Part shown: in pieces, positions 48,761-61,928 of the stretch | Numbering within the stretch: position 1 is the stretch's first letter | Layout: each line of letters begins with the position of its first letter | DNA from: Heterocephalus glaber | Taxonomy: Eukaryota; Chordata; Mammalia; Rodentia; Bathyergidae | NCBI RefSeq assembly: GCF_000247695.1 | Contig: NW_004624855.1 | Location: forward strand, 2,254,707 to 2,318,706 | Direction of reading: 5' to 3' | Length of the DNA: 64,000 nucleotides | Notes under the pieces: model-generated | Told to the model about the DNA's origin: nothing | The model's database searches: none | What the model saw: the letters and a program-made list of their open reading frames with translations, nothing else | Program-made: the position numbers and the translations under genes

Positions 48761-50261
48761 TTGCATGATGGCTAGGTAGATGGATGAAGGATCCAAATGG
48801 GGAAATAAACCTGAGATAAAAATTACTGTGCTATTAGTAGACTAGAAGAAGCCTTGTGAGGCAGATTTTTTTTTTAAGTACAACAGGTATGCTAAAGTGT
48901 CAGAGACAACCAAGGTGAACACAAGTCAGGAAGAAAAACTATAAAAAATAGACATTCACTGTAAACAGTAAAAGCCTGAAGGCCAAAAATAAATTCTAGA
49001 AAATCAAAGACATCCTTCTAGCTCTGCATTTTGATAGTAGTTTTGCAACATCATGAAATACTTGAGTTGGATGCACCCTGAGAAGTCATTCAGTCTATCT
49101 TCTTGTAGACCAAGGCTTTTCTCTGTCAGTCACAAAAGTGTCCAAGGCCTGCATTTCCTAGTTTCATAAGAAAGTGTGTTCTGATTGCTCTTACACTTAG
49201 GAAGTTAATGCTTGTAACAACTCCAAATCTTTCTCCTTATTGCATTCACCCGAAGTTCCATCTAAAACTACCTAAAATAAGTGCATTTTACATTTGAGAA
49301 CAACTATTTTTTGCTTCTCTTTTAAAATAGCAATAGTAACAAATATTGTTTTCCCAGATTAATCATCCTCTCTTTTCCTCCAAATTTGAATTACTACAGG
49401 AAATAATTCTATTGGAAGATTTCTCCCATGGTTTACTTGATAATTCAGACTACAGTAATTTTGATTAAACAAAAATTTTAAATCATAACTTTAGAACTTT
49501 TTACCTCCAATTCATCTCAGAACATAATTGGAGATATCTAGACATTTGGATGATATTTCAGAAGAAAAATTAATGATTAGTTTTCCTATTTAGACAAAGG
49601 GCATAATGTATTTACAACAATCAAGAATCTAAGGGAAGGTCATTCCTTTTCATTTATACTCCACTTTTCAAAATTTGCAATCTTACATCATCTAGTTCAT
49701 TTTTTTCAACAGACATTTTGCTGAATATGTGCTATGTATAGGAAATGATTCTAGGTCCTGAAGACAATAAAGTGATAAAAAGAAATAATACTTGCTCTTG
49801 AGAAGATCACGGGGGGCGGGGGGAATGCACATGTAACCAACCAAGCACATATGCAGATGCAGATAGGTGGTAGAATATGCTAAAATAAGGATTTGCCTGA
49901 AGTGTTATAAGGTCACTTGCGGGGTCACTTGTAGGTCTTGCTGAATGGCACATTCCCAATTCTGCAGGTTGGGGTAGGACTATAGAGTTCGCATTTCTAA
50001 TCAGCTCTGAGTGATGTGGATGTTGCTGGAGAGGGACTGCACTCTGGAAAGCAAGAATACACAAGTCTGCTCAGTACACAGCACACCCTTGCTTAAAGGG
50101 AATAACTGAAATAAAGGAGGGAGACATTAAGTTCAAAAAATGGTAACACAACTCCCCTGCTAAGTGAAAATGGCAAGTGTGTGGGGATCCTGGTGTTATG
50201 TGTTACATTGTGTCTCTCAAAAAAGCATGTTAAAGTCTACTTTAGTCTTTTTGTGCTGATA

Positions 50262-50668
50262 TTTTTATTAATTAATTTCATTGGTACAATTTAAATATAC
50301 ATACCAATCACATTCATCAAAGGGAATTTATACCACATGATATAGCTTAATTCCTCTTTTTCTCCCATTCATCTTCCCCCTTCAACCTCTCCTCCCCCTA
50401 TTTACAGAAGCTTTGTTTCCATTTTTTCCTTCTTTTATCAATTTTTCCCCCTTTCCCCTCTTTCACAGTCTCCCTTTGAACAGTTTCTTCCTATTTTGTA
50501 TTATCTATTATACATTTCGGTCCTTATTTACCCTTTCAGTTTCTCCCACTAGAGAGACAATGGGATATTTACACATATGTGTCCAATTTATTTCACTTAA
50601 GAATATAGTCTCAAGTTGCATCCATTTAGCTATAAATGTCTCGAGTTTATCTTTCTGTATGGCTTTTT
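50262..50668 (-). mobile_element. Squirrel-type L1 3' end fragment
   Basis: Begins 'ttaattaatttcattggtac' and runs through the pyrimidine tract, 'ttcctattttgta' and 'ttgcatccatttagctataa', matching 32340-32750. It ends against an LTR-like repeat. Confidence 0.65.
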
Positions 50669-50671
50669 TAA

Positions 50672-51020
50672 ATGTCTGAAACTGGATAATTTATACACAA
50701 CATTAATATATTGCTCTCAGTTCTGGAGGCCAAGAAAGCCAAGAACAGGTGCTGGCAGGTTGTCTGGTGGTCTCTGCTTCCCAAATGACATCTGGAACAC
50801 AGCTACCTCTGGAGGGAACAAACTCTGTGCACCTTGACCGGGAAGACGGGGTGGAGGGCCAAAAGAGGGTGTGGCTACTTCCCTCCTGCTCTCTAATAAG
50901 ATTGCTAATCCCATGGGTAAGGGGTGTGCCCTCATAATTTAATCACCTCTTAAAGGCTGCACCCCTTAATCCATCATGTTAGAGTTTAAATTCTAATGTG
51001 AATTTTGGAGGGGCTGTCAT
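50672..51020 (-). mobile_element. LTR-like repeat (MaLR/ERVL class suspected)
   Basis: 'ctgaaactggataatttata', 'cagttctggaggccaagaaa' and 'cccataatttaatcacctc' (loosely) recall MaLR LTRs read in reverse. Family not assigned. Confidence 0.45.
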
Positions 51021-51029
51021 CACTAAGTC

Positions 51030-51430
51030 CTAACAACCCCATATGTGTGCATGTGATCTTATTTGGAAGTAGAGCAAAGATGTAATCCAGTGAGGCCATT
51101 TTGGTGTGTGCTGGGTCCTTAATTCAATTCAAGTAGTATCTTTCGAGGAAGAGGAGAATAGAGACACAGAGAGAAACATGCACAGAGAAAGAGAGTGTGC
51201 CCACGGAGGCAGAGACTGGAATGAGGCACCTGCAAGCCAAGAACACCAAGGACAGACTGTCAAACACCAGAAGCTAGAAAGAGACTAAGAAGAAATCTCA
51301 CCTAGAGCCTTCAGGGGCAGTGTGGCCCTGCTGACATTTTGGGGTTGGAATCTCACTTCCTGAACTGTGAGAGCACACACTTCTGCTGTCGTAAGCCACT
51401 TTTGTGGGTTTTTTGTTACAAAAGCCCTGG
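51030..51430 (+). mobile_element. LTR-like repeat, forward copy
   Basis: Features 'gatcttatttggaagtagag', 'gacacagagagaaacatgc', 'gaggcagagactggaatgag' and 'cctgaactgtgagagc', a familiar mammalian LTR layout. The same family occurs in reverse at 52268-52720. Confidence 0.5.
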
Positions 51431-52267
51431 GAATCCCACAAGGGACTAGAGGAACCCCAGCAATACCAGGAAACCACATGTGAGCAGCAGGAATCTGTGC
51501 TGTGGCCCTCTGGGGAAAGATATCCAGAGGGGGGAGGGCACCAAGCTGGCAATGACCCATGAGCCAGCATGTCTACCTTTCTGGGAGGATGCATGTGGGA
51601 ATGCACTTACATAGTGCTATAGGGGCAGCTTAGAAGATGCTTATATCTTATTTTTTAAAAATCTGTTCACATTAGGTTTCAGTGGAATTGCTAAACTACT
51701 AAAAGAGGTTAGTGACTGGTTTGAAAAAGTGAGATACAGATCAATGAGCCTCTCCTTTGGCTGGACATTAGAATCACCTGAGAAGATTTTAAAGAAACAT
51801 TGATGCTTTTACATCATTCTGCCCTAGATTTGCATTTAAATGGTCTGAGACAGGATGAGCATGGAAAAGCTGAAAACATTCCTCAGGTAATCTAATGTCT
51901 TGCCAGGGTTGAGAATCACTGTTACAGATCCAAATCTTCAAAGATAGGATCAGTCTCAGAAATGCAGCCCAGTAGTCCTTAATCATGTACTTAGTATATG
52001 GTTACTGAATATGAGCAACATCATGCAGGAATACAGAAGTGGGGAATACAGTGGTCTAGATGACCAGGCACTGGTCCTGATGGAAAGCTTCATGCAATAG
52101 AGCCCAAGTCCCACACTTTGCCTCCATGGTGCCTGTTAGGCACAAAGACACTGCCCCAGCCCATTTATTTGCCATCTCTCAAGGATCATAGACATACATT
52201 GCTAATTGCAATGTCAGAAAACACTTGTATATAGTGTGCCCAATTTTCTACTTGTTTATGATGGGTG

Positions 52268-52720
52268 ATCTCATTAGTTTGTTAGGCCAGTCATAACAAA
52301 GTACCTCAAACTGGGTGGGCTAAGACAACAGAAATTTATTTTCTCCCAGTTCTGAAGGTCAGAAGTCCAAAATTAAAGCATGAGAAACATGAGTTCCTTC
52401 TTGGGGATTTTAAAGGATGGATTGTTCCTTGCCTTTCTCCTCGGTTCTGATGGTGACCAGCAATCCTTGGCACTCCTTGGCTTGTAGCTGCAGCACTCCA
52501 GCCTCTGCCTCTGCTGTCATGTGGCCACCTTCCCCCAGTGTCTGTCTCTGTGTCTCTTTTCTTTTTTATTCTAAGGACACTGGATCAAAGGTCCACCCTC
52601 CTCCAGTATGACTTCATCTTAACTAATTATATCTGTTATAACCCTACTTCTAAATATGGTTACATTCTCAGGTTCCAGGAAAGACATGCATTTTAGGGTG
52701 ACACTATGCAACCCAGGACA
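52268..52720 (-). mobile_element. LTR-like repeat, reverse copy
   Basis: 'cataacaaagtacctcaaac', 'aacagaaatttattttctcc' and 'ttctgaaggtcagaagtcc' are the reverse of the same LTR type as at 51030-51430, so the two form a loose inverted pair. Confidence 0.55.
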
Positions 52721-53099
52721 GTGGGTCATTGTACCGCTGTTACTCCAAAACACTCCAAAATAGATCTCCCTTGAACTGTGAACTCCCTGCCAAGAGGATT
52801 GGTTTGTATCTATTTGGGGGCTTTTCATGGTGCTCTACATTAGAACAACTCACATTTCAAAATGAATTAGAGTCGCATACTGAAAAATAACTCTGTGTTA
52901 TATGAGTATGGTTTTCAGTGCCCAGCCAAACCCTGCTGGATCAAAGTCTCTGGTGATGTGGATTAAGAACCTGTAGCTTCAAAGTCTCTCTGGGTTGTTC
53001 TGGTGAAGTCTGGTCTTGATTCACACACTGGGAGGCCCTGGCATGGGGTTTCACTGCATATGCTTTGCAGTGAGGAGCTGAATTCAAATTCTCATGGGG

Positions 53100-53490
53100 T
53101 GTACTAGTCAATGTTCACCAGAGAAACAACCAGCATCATGTATATGGACATATAGAAAGTAATTTTTTTTGAGGAATTGGCTCACATGATGATAGAGACT
53201 GATGGCAGGGTGAACCAGCAGCCTAGAGACCCAGGGAAGAGCCAATGCTGCAGTTCTAGTCTAGAGGCAGACTGCCAATAGAATTCTCTGATACTGGGGG
53301 AAACTCAGTCTTTTCTTCTATTCTGGCCTTCAACTATTTGGATAAGGTTCACAATGTTATAGAGGGCCATCTGCCTTACTTAAAGTCCATCAGTTTTAAT
53401 GTCAGTCTCAGAAACATGCAGAATAGTGTTTGACCATATATCCTGGCACCATAGTCCACAATGACATACAAAATAATTACCACATGGAGA
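53100..53490 (-). mobile_element. LTR-like repeat, family unassigned
   Basis: 'aatgttcaccagagaaacaa', 'gaggaattggctcacatgat', 'gagacccagggaagagccaa' and 'ggccttcaactatttggat' follow the order of a common mammalian repeat that I place tentatively among LTRs. Confidence 0.45.
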
Positions 53491-56400
53491 TCTCAAGGAA
53501 TCTGTCACAAGGACAGACAAGTCCAATAAGAGGAGATCGTGTAGAAGAGGTAAGGTCAATCTGCACATCCCTGGTGTGTGTTTCTCCCAGGGTGGGAGCG
53601 GGGGCCAGGCTCCAGTCTTGGAAGTGCTACATGAAAATGCAGATCACTAGATTCAGTGAATCAGACCCTAGGATACAGGATAGGGATCCATAGTCTAAAC
53701 AAATTCCCTAGGTTATATTTAGAAATTATAAACATGAGAGTAATATATTTCAAAGGATATCATAAGTATTATAAAATATGCTACATTTCTATATTTATTA
53801 AATGCATAATATATTTCAGTTAAAATAATTATCTTAATTATTTTATTCATACATGCTGTATGAATAGTTTATAGGCATGCTAGAAGTACTATGCATGAAT
53901 GTGCAAATCAGAGCCCTGTTGTCATTCTAGCTCTTGTGCTTTCTCTGCATCTTTGCCCTCAGTGTGTATCTGCTGTGGCAAAATGACTTCAGTGAACAAT
54001 GAACTGTCACAATTGTTCCAAAGCAACTGACATTTCTGGTGGAGAGGAGAGGGAGGGATCACTCCCAAGGCTGAGTGCACCCCTCTAAGCATGAGGTGGG
54101 CCTGAGCAGAGAATAGAGAGATGAGTGGGATGTCACTGGACAGAAAAGGTGGAGAAGACCCAGAGGGAGAGGCAGAAAGCAAAGGTATGTGCAGATTTGA
54201 GGACAGAGATGCTTAGAGGTTCTGGGTGCAGGGTGGAAAGATTGGTGGGATTTGTAAGCGAAGAGCCTCAGATGTCAGTCTGTACTGACAAATCCAAATT
54301 TGTGTGCAAATCCACAGTGAATTCCTACCACCCTCAAATTACTCTTTTCACTTTGGAGTCCTAATTTTAGATTCTTGGTATGATACAAACTGTCACAGTG
54401 AGAGGGCAGATTAGAGTGATCTCGAAGTTGCTAGGATTCCTTAGTAGCAGCACACAGCAAGGATGAGGCCCAGGCTACAATATGTGGGCTTTAGCCCTTT
54501 CCATAGTTGGAACACAGAATTCAAGGCTTCAGACTGTCAATTTTGCTCCCTCCTGGCAGTCTGGAAGTCTTGGGTCTGATTCATTCATCTCAGATTCCCA
54601 TCAAGACTATTGCTTGGTCCCCTTTCACAGGGTGTCTAGGAATGTGTGAGTGTAAGGCTATGGCATGTCACAGGGTTTCAATTCAAACTTTTCCAAGTCC
54701 CTTGCTACCTGCCAGGCCAGAGATACTGCTAGTACAGATCAACACCATACTTGTTTACCAACTGGCAGATGCCTCCGCTCACAAGGGAAGCTGTGTGGGA
54801 GCATGTGCTGATTCCTCCTCCAGGTTCTGGATGTGCTCCCATTTCCTCTTGGAAAACAAGAAATGCAGGTGCTTACCAAGGCAAAGGAAGAGCTGCTGTT
54901 TAACATGTGAACAGAGGCGTGACACATGATATTGAAAACAGTTCCTGCCTTCTAACATCAGCTTCCCCTTTGCCTTTATTTCCTTTCTTAGTTTCTTTTT
55001 GGTTCCTGCTCCAACAAGAAGCCCTGTCACCAGCCCTCCTCTGCGCTGATGCACAAACATGCACATGAATCCCAGTGCCCTCTTCACATCTGGGATCAGG
55101 ATCAACTGCCCATCACTATCAAGCTTCCAAATTCAATGACCTCCTCTCCTAAACATTTAAACAAAAATAAAGACCCAAAAGACAATTCCTCTGGGAAATG
55201 TCTTGCAAACCAGCCCCTTCTCCTTTGTAGAAGTGACTCTTAGGCACTTTTGATTGGGAATTCTGCAAACAAACAAACAAAAAACACCTCACTTCTTAAG
55301 AAAGAATATTGTTGACATCAAAACACAGAACAAGTAACAACTGAGGATAACCACTAGAATCTCCAGCTGTATCACAGGTATGTTCACTGAGATGTTTAGA
55401 GGAGAAAAAACAATGATTTTAAAAAGATTTTTCAATAATGATATTTCATTATCAACTTTGACAATTTCAGTAACTTGAAATTAAATTCCCCTTATGTACA
55501 CTTTCACAACCTCATTCCCCAGGCACTTATTATTCACTTACTGTATGCATGGCTATGTGCTGGCTATGGAGGGAAAGGTCACTATGCCTGGGAGTATGCA
55601 ATCTAGTTGAACATATGACAAGAAGATGTGATATTTCAGTGACAACATCAAACAGTGTCTACCCTGCTGTCTCCCAGCCAAACCTTCCATTCTCCAGGAT
55701 CCAGCTCAGTCTGGTCTGCTCCACATGACAGGTTCTAAGTCTCCCTGGGCAGGTGATCTTTCCCCCAAGTGCCCATTTTCCTGGCCCACATGGCCACTTT
55801 CTGTGCACAGCTTCACTAGTACCTTCATGGTCCCTCTGCCAGATTTAATCTTTGGGGTGCAGGAATAGGCAAAGATTCTCATCATTCTCCTATACAACTA
55901 GCACATGGAAAAGGCTGAAGAGTCAAATGATAAAGTCCACCAAACTAGCAGGGCACCACATCTGCACAGAGTATGTTTAGCCTCCTCCCTGGTGTTCAGA
56001 GAGGAGCAAGGGCACCAGGAGGCCTGAGTGCACCAGTAGGAATCAATGACCATATACTTGGCTTGTTATAAGTAGGAAGCCTCAAAGGCAAAGGTCAGTA
56101 GTTATCTATTTTCACATCAAGACCAATCATAACCAGCCTTTTATTGGTTGTAAGCTGATTTCTGATTTTTTAAAAAAGCACTTCAATGACCAATCCCAGG
56201 TGTCCCAGACTATTTAGTGGAAACACATAAGAAGGGGCAGGAAAGATCTTTTTGAAATCTTTGTTGTTCTCCTATGAACATTTCAATGAATAAAGCTAGA
56301 GATTTCTCATGTTTATCTTGAACTCTGATATTAACAATGTTCTTTCATTAAATCTACAAAAGTACTTTTTAATCAATATAAAATACTTAAAAGCCACTTG

Positions 56401-56521
56401 GACATTTGCGAATCGAAGTGCTTCATAGTTGCATGTGAGTAGTAGTCCTAATATCTGATGGAAATGGATTTCTAAATTTTCCAAGCATCATACATGCAGC
56501 TGTTAAAAAACCGCCTTTGGT

Positions 56522-56607
56522 GGGCCAGGGATTTAGCTCAGTGGTTCTGCCACCTGCCTCACAAGTACAAGGTCCTGAGTTCGATTGCTGGTACCAAAAA
56601 AAAAAAA
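56522..56607 (+). mobile_element. ID SINE (squirrel type)
   Basis: Full copy with an A12 tail. Flanks 'aaaaaccgcctttgg' and 'aaaccacctttagg' look like a slightly diverged target duplication. Confidence 0.88.
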
Positions 56608-58333
56608 CCACCTTTAGGGTGGTAAGTGTCAGTTACTCATAGTTTTTAGGATCTGAGCATCAGTGATTTTACTGAGCTGTTTATGTTGGAGCAAAAAATT
56701 GTAGTTTGTTGAAATGAAAAAAAACTACAACTGCTTTTAAGCTGCAAAATCTTGCCAATGTGATCAGAAGAAGTAGCCTTCTGATTTGCATCAGAGTATC
56801 CCTACATCCTCTGGGTTCTATAAATCTACTAACAGCACAGTGCTTTTTTATGCCTCCATTAACTCCTGGAAAGTGGTCTTGTGGAAATTTGAAACCCTGA
56901 CTCAGTTACAGGCACTTTCCTACTACTTCAGTGCAAGGAGTTTTGAATTAAAATATAATCACTGCAATTCAGAAAGCTTAACATTCAAAATTCTTATTTC
57001 TGCAAATTGTCTCATGGTCTTGAGGGAGAGCTTTGGCTTAGTGTGAAGGTTTTTCTCTGTGATCCTAGGTCCATCTGTACAACCAAGAGCCAGTCTATGA
57101 GTCTCTATCTTACTTTCTCAAACTACCTCTTTACAAAAAGTAGAATAGTTGTGCTTCTACTTCTTGAGTGTGTTTTGAGAACAAATAACATACAGGTGAA
57201 GCATCCTGAGTTTCAGAAAGCTATTGTCTAAATCCCTCATGCAGGTCACCATTTCTAGGTAGGAGAGAGCTATGTTTAAAGTGCTGCTCCCATGTACACA
57301 GGAACTTTGTTTCACCTGCCTGGAGCACCCTCAACTACCACAGGCTGAAAGCATAGCCTGATGAACGACTTCCAGCTTTCCTCTGCACCAGGCAATATTT
57401 GACAACTCAGGTTGGGAAGAAATTTTCTTAGCTTTAAACCTAAATCCACACGTAAGACCACGTTAAGGTTGTTCATTCTGTGCAGCATCAGCAGAGATGG
57501 TAACCCCTGTGTGCCACTACCCAGTGTGATTACATCCATGCATACCAATCCCCACTAACTTCCTCTCTCTTGTAAATTAACTGAACCCCTCTAGTTCCTG
57601 CTTATTACATGTCTTCCCAGGCTGTTATCATGACTGTCATTCTCTTTTGAATGATTTCTAAGTTTTCTCTCATCTCTCTGTTTGTGAAACCTAAAATAGA
57701 TGAAGTATTTTCTTTGGCCTTCTTGTAATTTACACTCAGAACACAGTTATAGTTTTGGCTTGTGGCTAAACATTAAGACCTTTCCTAAATTCCACATTTC
57801 TTTTTTCTAGTCTCTGTTGGGTATAAATGGCTGAAAATAAGTGAATCATTTCCATTTACTCAGGTTTTCACATTTAACTCTTATAAAATCTACTTTATTC
57901 TTTGAAACCTTTTTTTCAATGCACTCAGATTCAAAACAAGCTATAATGTCTTTCTTGAAAATACTGGAACATTTCAAAAACTTTGGAGATGCTTTTAACC
58001 CACAGCAAAAATTGTATAGCTATTCTAACTCAGTTTACCTTTATGAGGTGGGGCTCAGGCGAAAGCCCAAGGGAGCCCAGAGAAACTCACATTAAACTCT
58101 CTTCAATGCTCATGCTGTGTTCTGTTTGAAGACTGAAAGCCTCAGCTGAACTTCAGGTGACCATATTGCATTCCCAGATTTCATAGACTTAAATGTCTTG
58201 CTATTATTGAGACAGAAGAGAAATAGCATCACACACTAAACTGAATATCTCAGGGAGGGCAGAGGCTCTGTAGCACCAACATCTGTTTATTGAGCCCTGT
58301 CTGGTGCCCAGCACCTCATTGAATGCTGCAAGT

Positions 58334-58696
58334 CAGTGGTGGTGAACCTATGGCATATGTGCCACAGCAGGCATGCAGAGCCCTCTCGGCGCGTGAACCA
58401 AGTCATCCTAGCCAAGGTTTGACAGATTACCAACATGCATACAATAGCAAAGATCACATTAATGGTACAAAAGCACATCAAATGCAAACTTTTACTTTTC
58501 AATAAAAAGCTGTTTGTGTCATTGAAAGCTCTGTTATTTTGTTTTTTCTTTTAAGACAAAAGATGTTAAAGTATGAGTTTTTTCTAAACTAAAACCTCAG
58601 TATTCAAGTTTAACTGTAGTGTTGGCACTTTGCAATAAATAAGTGGGTTTTAAGTTGCAGTTTGGGCACTCGTCTCTAAAAGGTTCACCATCACTA
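58334..58696. mobile_element. hAT-type non-autonomous DNA transposon (MITE)
   Basis: 363 bp bounded by inverted ends: left 'cagtggtggtgaacct', right (reverse complement) 'tagtgatggtgaacct'. Flanking octamers 'ctgcaagt' (58326-58333) and 'atgcaagt' (58697-58704) agree at 7 of 8 positions, the 8-bp duplication expected of hAT. No transposase frame; a passenger of an unlinked transposase. Confidence 0.82.
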
Positions 58697-59478
58697 ATGC
58701 AAGTGATACCAAAGAGGCAGAAACAGAGAAGACAGATGCTTCTATATCTTAGCATGAGTTATGTAGATCTTCTGGTTTAATGTAAGAATAATCACACCAC
58801 TTATGAATTTTAAATGACTAATATGTAAAGAAACAAGGACCATGCTTGGCACATGAGTAAGCATTCAACAGATGCTAGCTACTACCATTATTATCATAAG
58901 CATTCAATGAATAGTAACTATTACTATTATTACTTCTCTCCCTCAAAATACATTTTAAATGTTCTTTGAAATTCTAAGTGAAGGTATTATCCATTCAGTT
59001 ATCCTACTCCTCTTGTAAATAATGTGCAATATATGATAATATTAACATACATTATAAAATATTAGTTTATATTTATTTTAATATTTTATTATATTTCAAT
59101 ATTCTATATTATATATTGATATTTAATGTAGTATAATTACATATCATTATATAATTACACTGAAATTTAATATAAGCTACAAATAATATAAGCCCATTTA
59201 GAATAATGACATCAAAAAAGTTTGTATTTTTACTTCAGTGTTTTACAATGAAGATATAAGTAAGTCAAAAATGTGAATCACATACGAAATTTAAAATTTT
59301 CTAGTTATCATAGTAAAAGAAATAAAAAGAAATAGGTAAAATTAATTTTAATATTTTATCTAAATAAACACTATAATTGTAATACATAATCAATACAAAA
59401 AGTTACTAGTGATATATTTTGCTTTTTGCAATAAGTCTTCAAAATTCAGTGTATTTTACTCTTACAGCACATTTCCAT

Positions 59479-59516
59479 TCTGGAGTCAGACGCGCTACCG
59501 TTGCACGACGAGGTCC
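59479..59516 (-). pseudogene. 5' half of tRNA-Trp(CCA), tailless retropseudogene
   Basis: The minus strand reads GACCTCGTCGTGCAACGG followed by TAGCGCGTCTGACTCCAGA. This is the 5' half of tRNA-Trp with an intact anticodon CCA, differing from the remembered mature sequence at about two bases near the D stem, and it stops inside the anticodon loop. Perfect 14-bp direct repeats 'acatttccattctg' (59469-59482 and 59519-59532) flank it, with no poly(A). It is not a functional tRNA: T arm and 3' acceptor strand are missing. Confidence 0.85.
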
Positions 59517-61894
59517 TTACATTTCCATTCTGAGAAGCCACATTTCAAATGCTCAATAGCCAATGTGCCTGCCAGTTACCATATTGGACAGCACATTCTA
59601 GTTGACTAATTATAACTTATAATGATAATTATGCAAACCATCATGTTTCTTTATATTGCCGTGGTTGCCAGGAAACCCAAAGCTAGATTTGGTATTCAAT
59701 TACAGAAATTTTCTCATCCTGAGTTCCTATAAACATTATTTCTCAAAAAAAAAAAGAATTATTTCTCTTCTTTCTAAATGGATTTGAATATCTTTGTTGT
59801 AAATGTCCTTTTAGAGAAGTAATAATATTAATAACAACTTCAATAATACTTGTCTTTTGTTGTTAATAATAATAATTTATTCATTACTCACTATGTACCA
59901 TATGATTTACAAATATCACACAGTAAGACAATGGCAGAAAGGAGACTGGAGCCAATGTTGGACTCCAGAAAGCTCATTCTTAACCATTTAACTCATAACA
60001 CTTAGTGAGGATCACAAGCACCACTGTGTTCCAGGAACTTCACATTCACTCCATTTCATGGGTTAGGATTGAGGCTCAGAGGTTAGGTTGCTTAATAAAG
60101 GTACAGATAATACATCAGAGCCAGCATGTGAACTCAGCTTCTCAGCTCAGTCACTTCCTGTATAGAATCTGCTTTAATTATGTAAAAGTCAACTTAAATG
60201 ATCCAATCCCCTTTGGAGATCAATACATCACAAGGTTATTCGTTTAATAATGGTCGGAGCTCTGTTCATGAGCCAGCCACTGCCCGAATCCTGGGGATAC
60301 TCAGACAAAAAGATAAAATCTCTGTCCTTTTGAGCTCACAATAGAAGGAATGGAAAGTGAAGAAAGATGTCACAAATACTATTTGGAAATTCTTTATGGA
60401 ATTTTTCATGGCAGATACTAAACAAAATAATTGCAAATAAACCTAGCAAAATAAATTAGTAGAAATAATGCAAAGCAATGAAAATCATGAGTGTGCCAAC
60501 AAAGATGTCAACATTCACTGCTTGGGGCTCAGCTCATCCTGAAATGCTCCATATGTTCTTTATAGTGTCTCTGTGTGTTCCTATTAGCTGTCCAAAAAAC
60601 AAAATGCCAAAAGAGGAGCAATCTCACACTCTGTGACTCAGTACAAATTGCTGCTCAGCACCATCGGCAAAATTGCTATGGTAGCTTATACAGTTCATTA
60701 AAGAGAATTCATAGGTGATTTCTTTAGTGTTTGGCAGGGGCTTACAAATGTATTCCATCTAGTTTAACACAGCTTTTATCAAACATATGACAAAGAAACA
60801 CTTACTTTTCTTGGTGTTACCATTTCAGCTTTGTCCCAAACATCTGAGAGTGGCACAGGCTTTGATAGTAAATTAACATGAAAGTTGATGCCATGTGAAA
60901 TTTTTATATCATTCATATAGCAAACACCTTTTAGCCCAGGTTTATAATGCTCTCTTCCTGTGACCATGAGGAAAAAGAGACAGGAAAGCAGACAAATGAT
61001 TTATAAAGGATCATTGATCAAGACTCAGTGGAGTGTTCTTTGTATACCAATTCCCTATTCTCCATTCCCATGGAGAAGCCTAACCTTTAAATGACACCTC
61101 ATTTTTCATGCAATAGTGCCCTTAAATTATTCCCTTCAACGCCAACAAATCAGAAAATGTTCATTTCCATGAGACTTGGACATCAGCAATTTACACTTTT
61201 CCTGGAGGAGTTTTCTGTATGCCTAGTGTTAGCGATTTTCTATGCAGGCACCTTTGACATCAAGAAGCAGAAGCTTCTACTAATTCAGGAAAAGTGGGGC
61301 TTGCCACAGAAAGCTGGAAGACTGGATCTCTCCAGGCTCACCCTTACTTCCTTCTCTTGGCCAGCTTCCTCCTCCTAATCGGTCTTTTCTCTCTTAGTCT
61401 GTGACCCTGATTCTCTCTTGTGCCATCTCTCCAGCTGCCACCTCAGCATTCACCAATTCCCATTCCCAACAGAGAGGTAGCCCAAATGGACTTTGACCAT
61501 CCTATATCCCTGGCCAGCCTAGGGATCTGCTTAACCTGAGTCAGATGCACAACTCTAGTTCAGTCTGTGATGGCCTGGGGGTTGGGTGAGATGAGGGTAA
61601 TGTGGCACCACATGTCAGCCTCATCAGTACAGATCCCAAGTGGGCAGTTTCCCTGAGAGGCGTTGTGGATAACACTTGAAGTTCTGCCTTATTCCATACA
61701 CACAGAAGCAACATCCACCACATGTGAACCAACTAAGAAGAAATTAATGAATTAGGAATTAAGTATCATTTCTGCAGTAGAAAAAAAAGATGAATAAAGA
61801 AAACATTAATTCAACTGGAAATAAACATGTATAAGTTTCTTTATTCTAAGAACTACATAGACCTTTTATATGCATGATTCTATCTAAGCTTTCC

Positions 61895-61928
61895 ACACTT
61901 GATCTTAGACCAAAGACTGAGAAGCAAT
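61895..61928 (-). pseudogene. U2 snRNA 5' fragment (nt 1-34), tailless retropseudogene
   Basis: The minus strand begins ATTGCTTCTCAGTCTTTG and ends TCTAAGATCAAGTGT. It aligns without gaps to the first 34 nt of U2 snRNA with five mismatches, three of them C-to-T or G-to-A changes. Perfect 12-bp direct repeats 'ctaagctttcca' flank it (61884-61895 and 61931-61942). No poly(A) and no U2 promoter elements, so this is a retroposed fragment. Confidence 0.82.

Noticed and set aside
49809..49823. G-rich run as a G-quadruplex site
   Set aside because: Two G6 runs split by one C are too short for a convincing four-run motif.
54507..54929. 140-residue plus-strand open frame in intergenic DNA
   Set aside because: No familiar domain, mixed composition, no promoter or splice context. 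With this much sequence one such frame is expected by chance.
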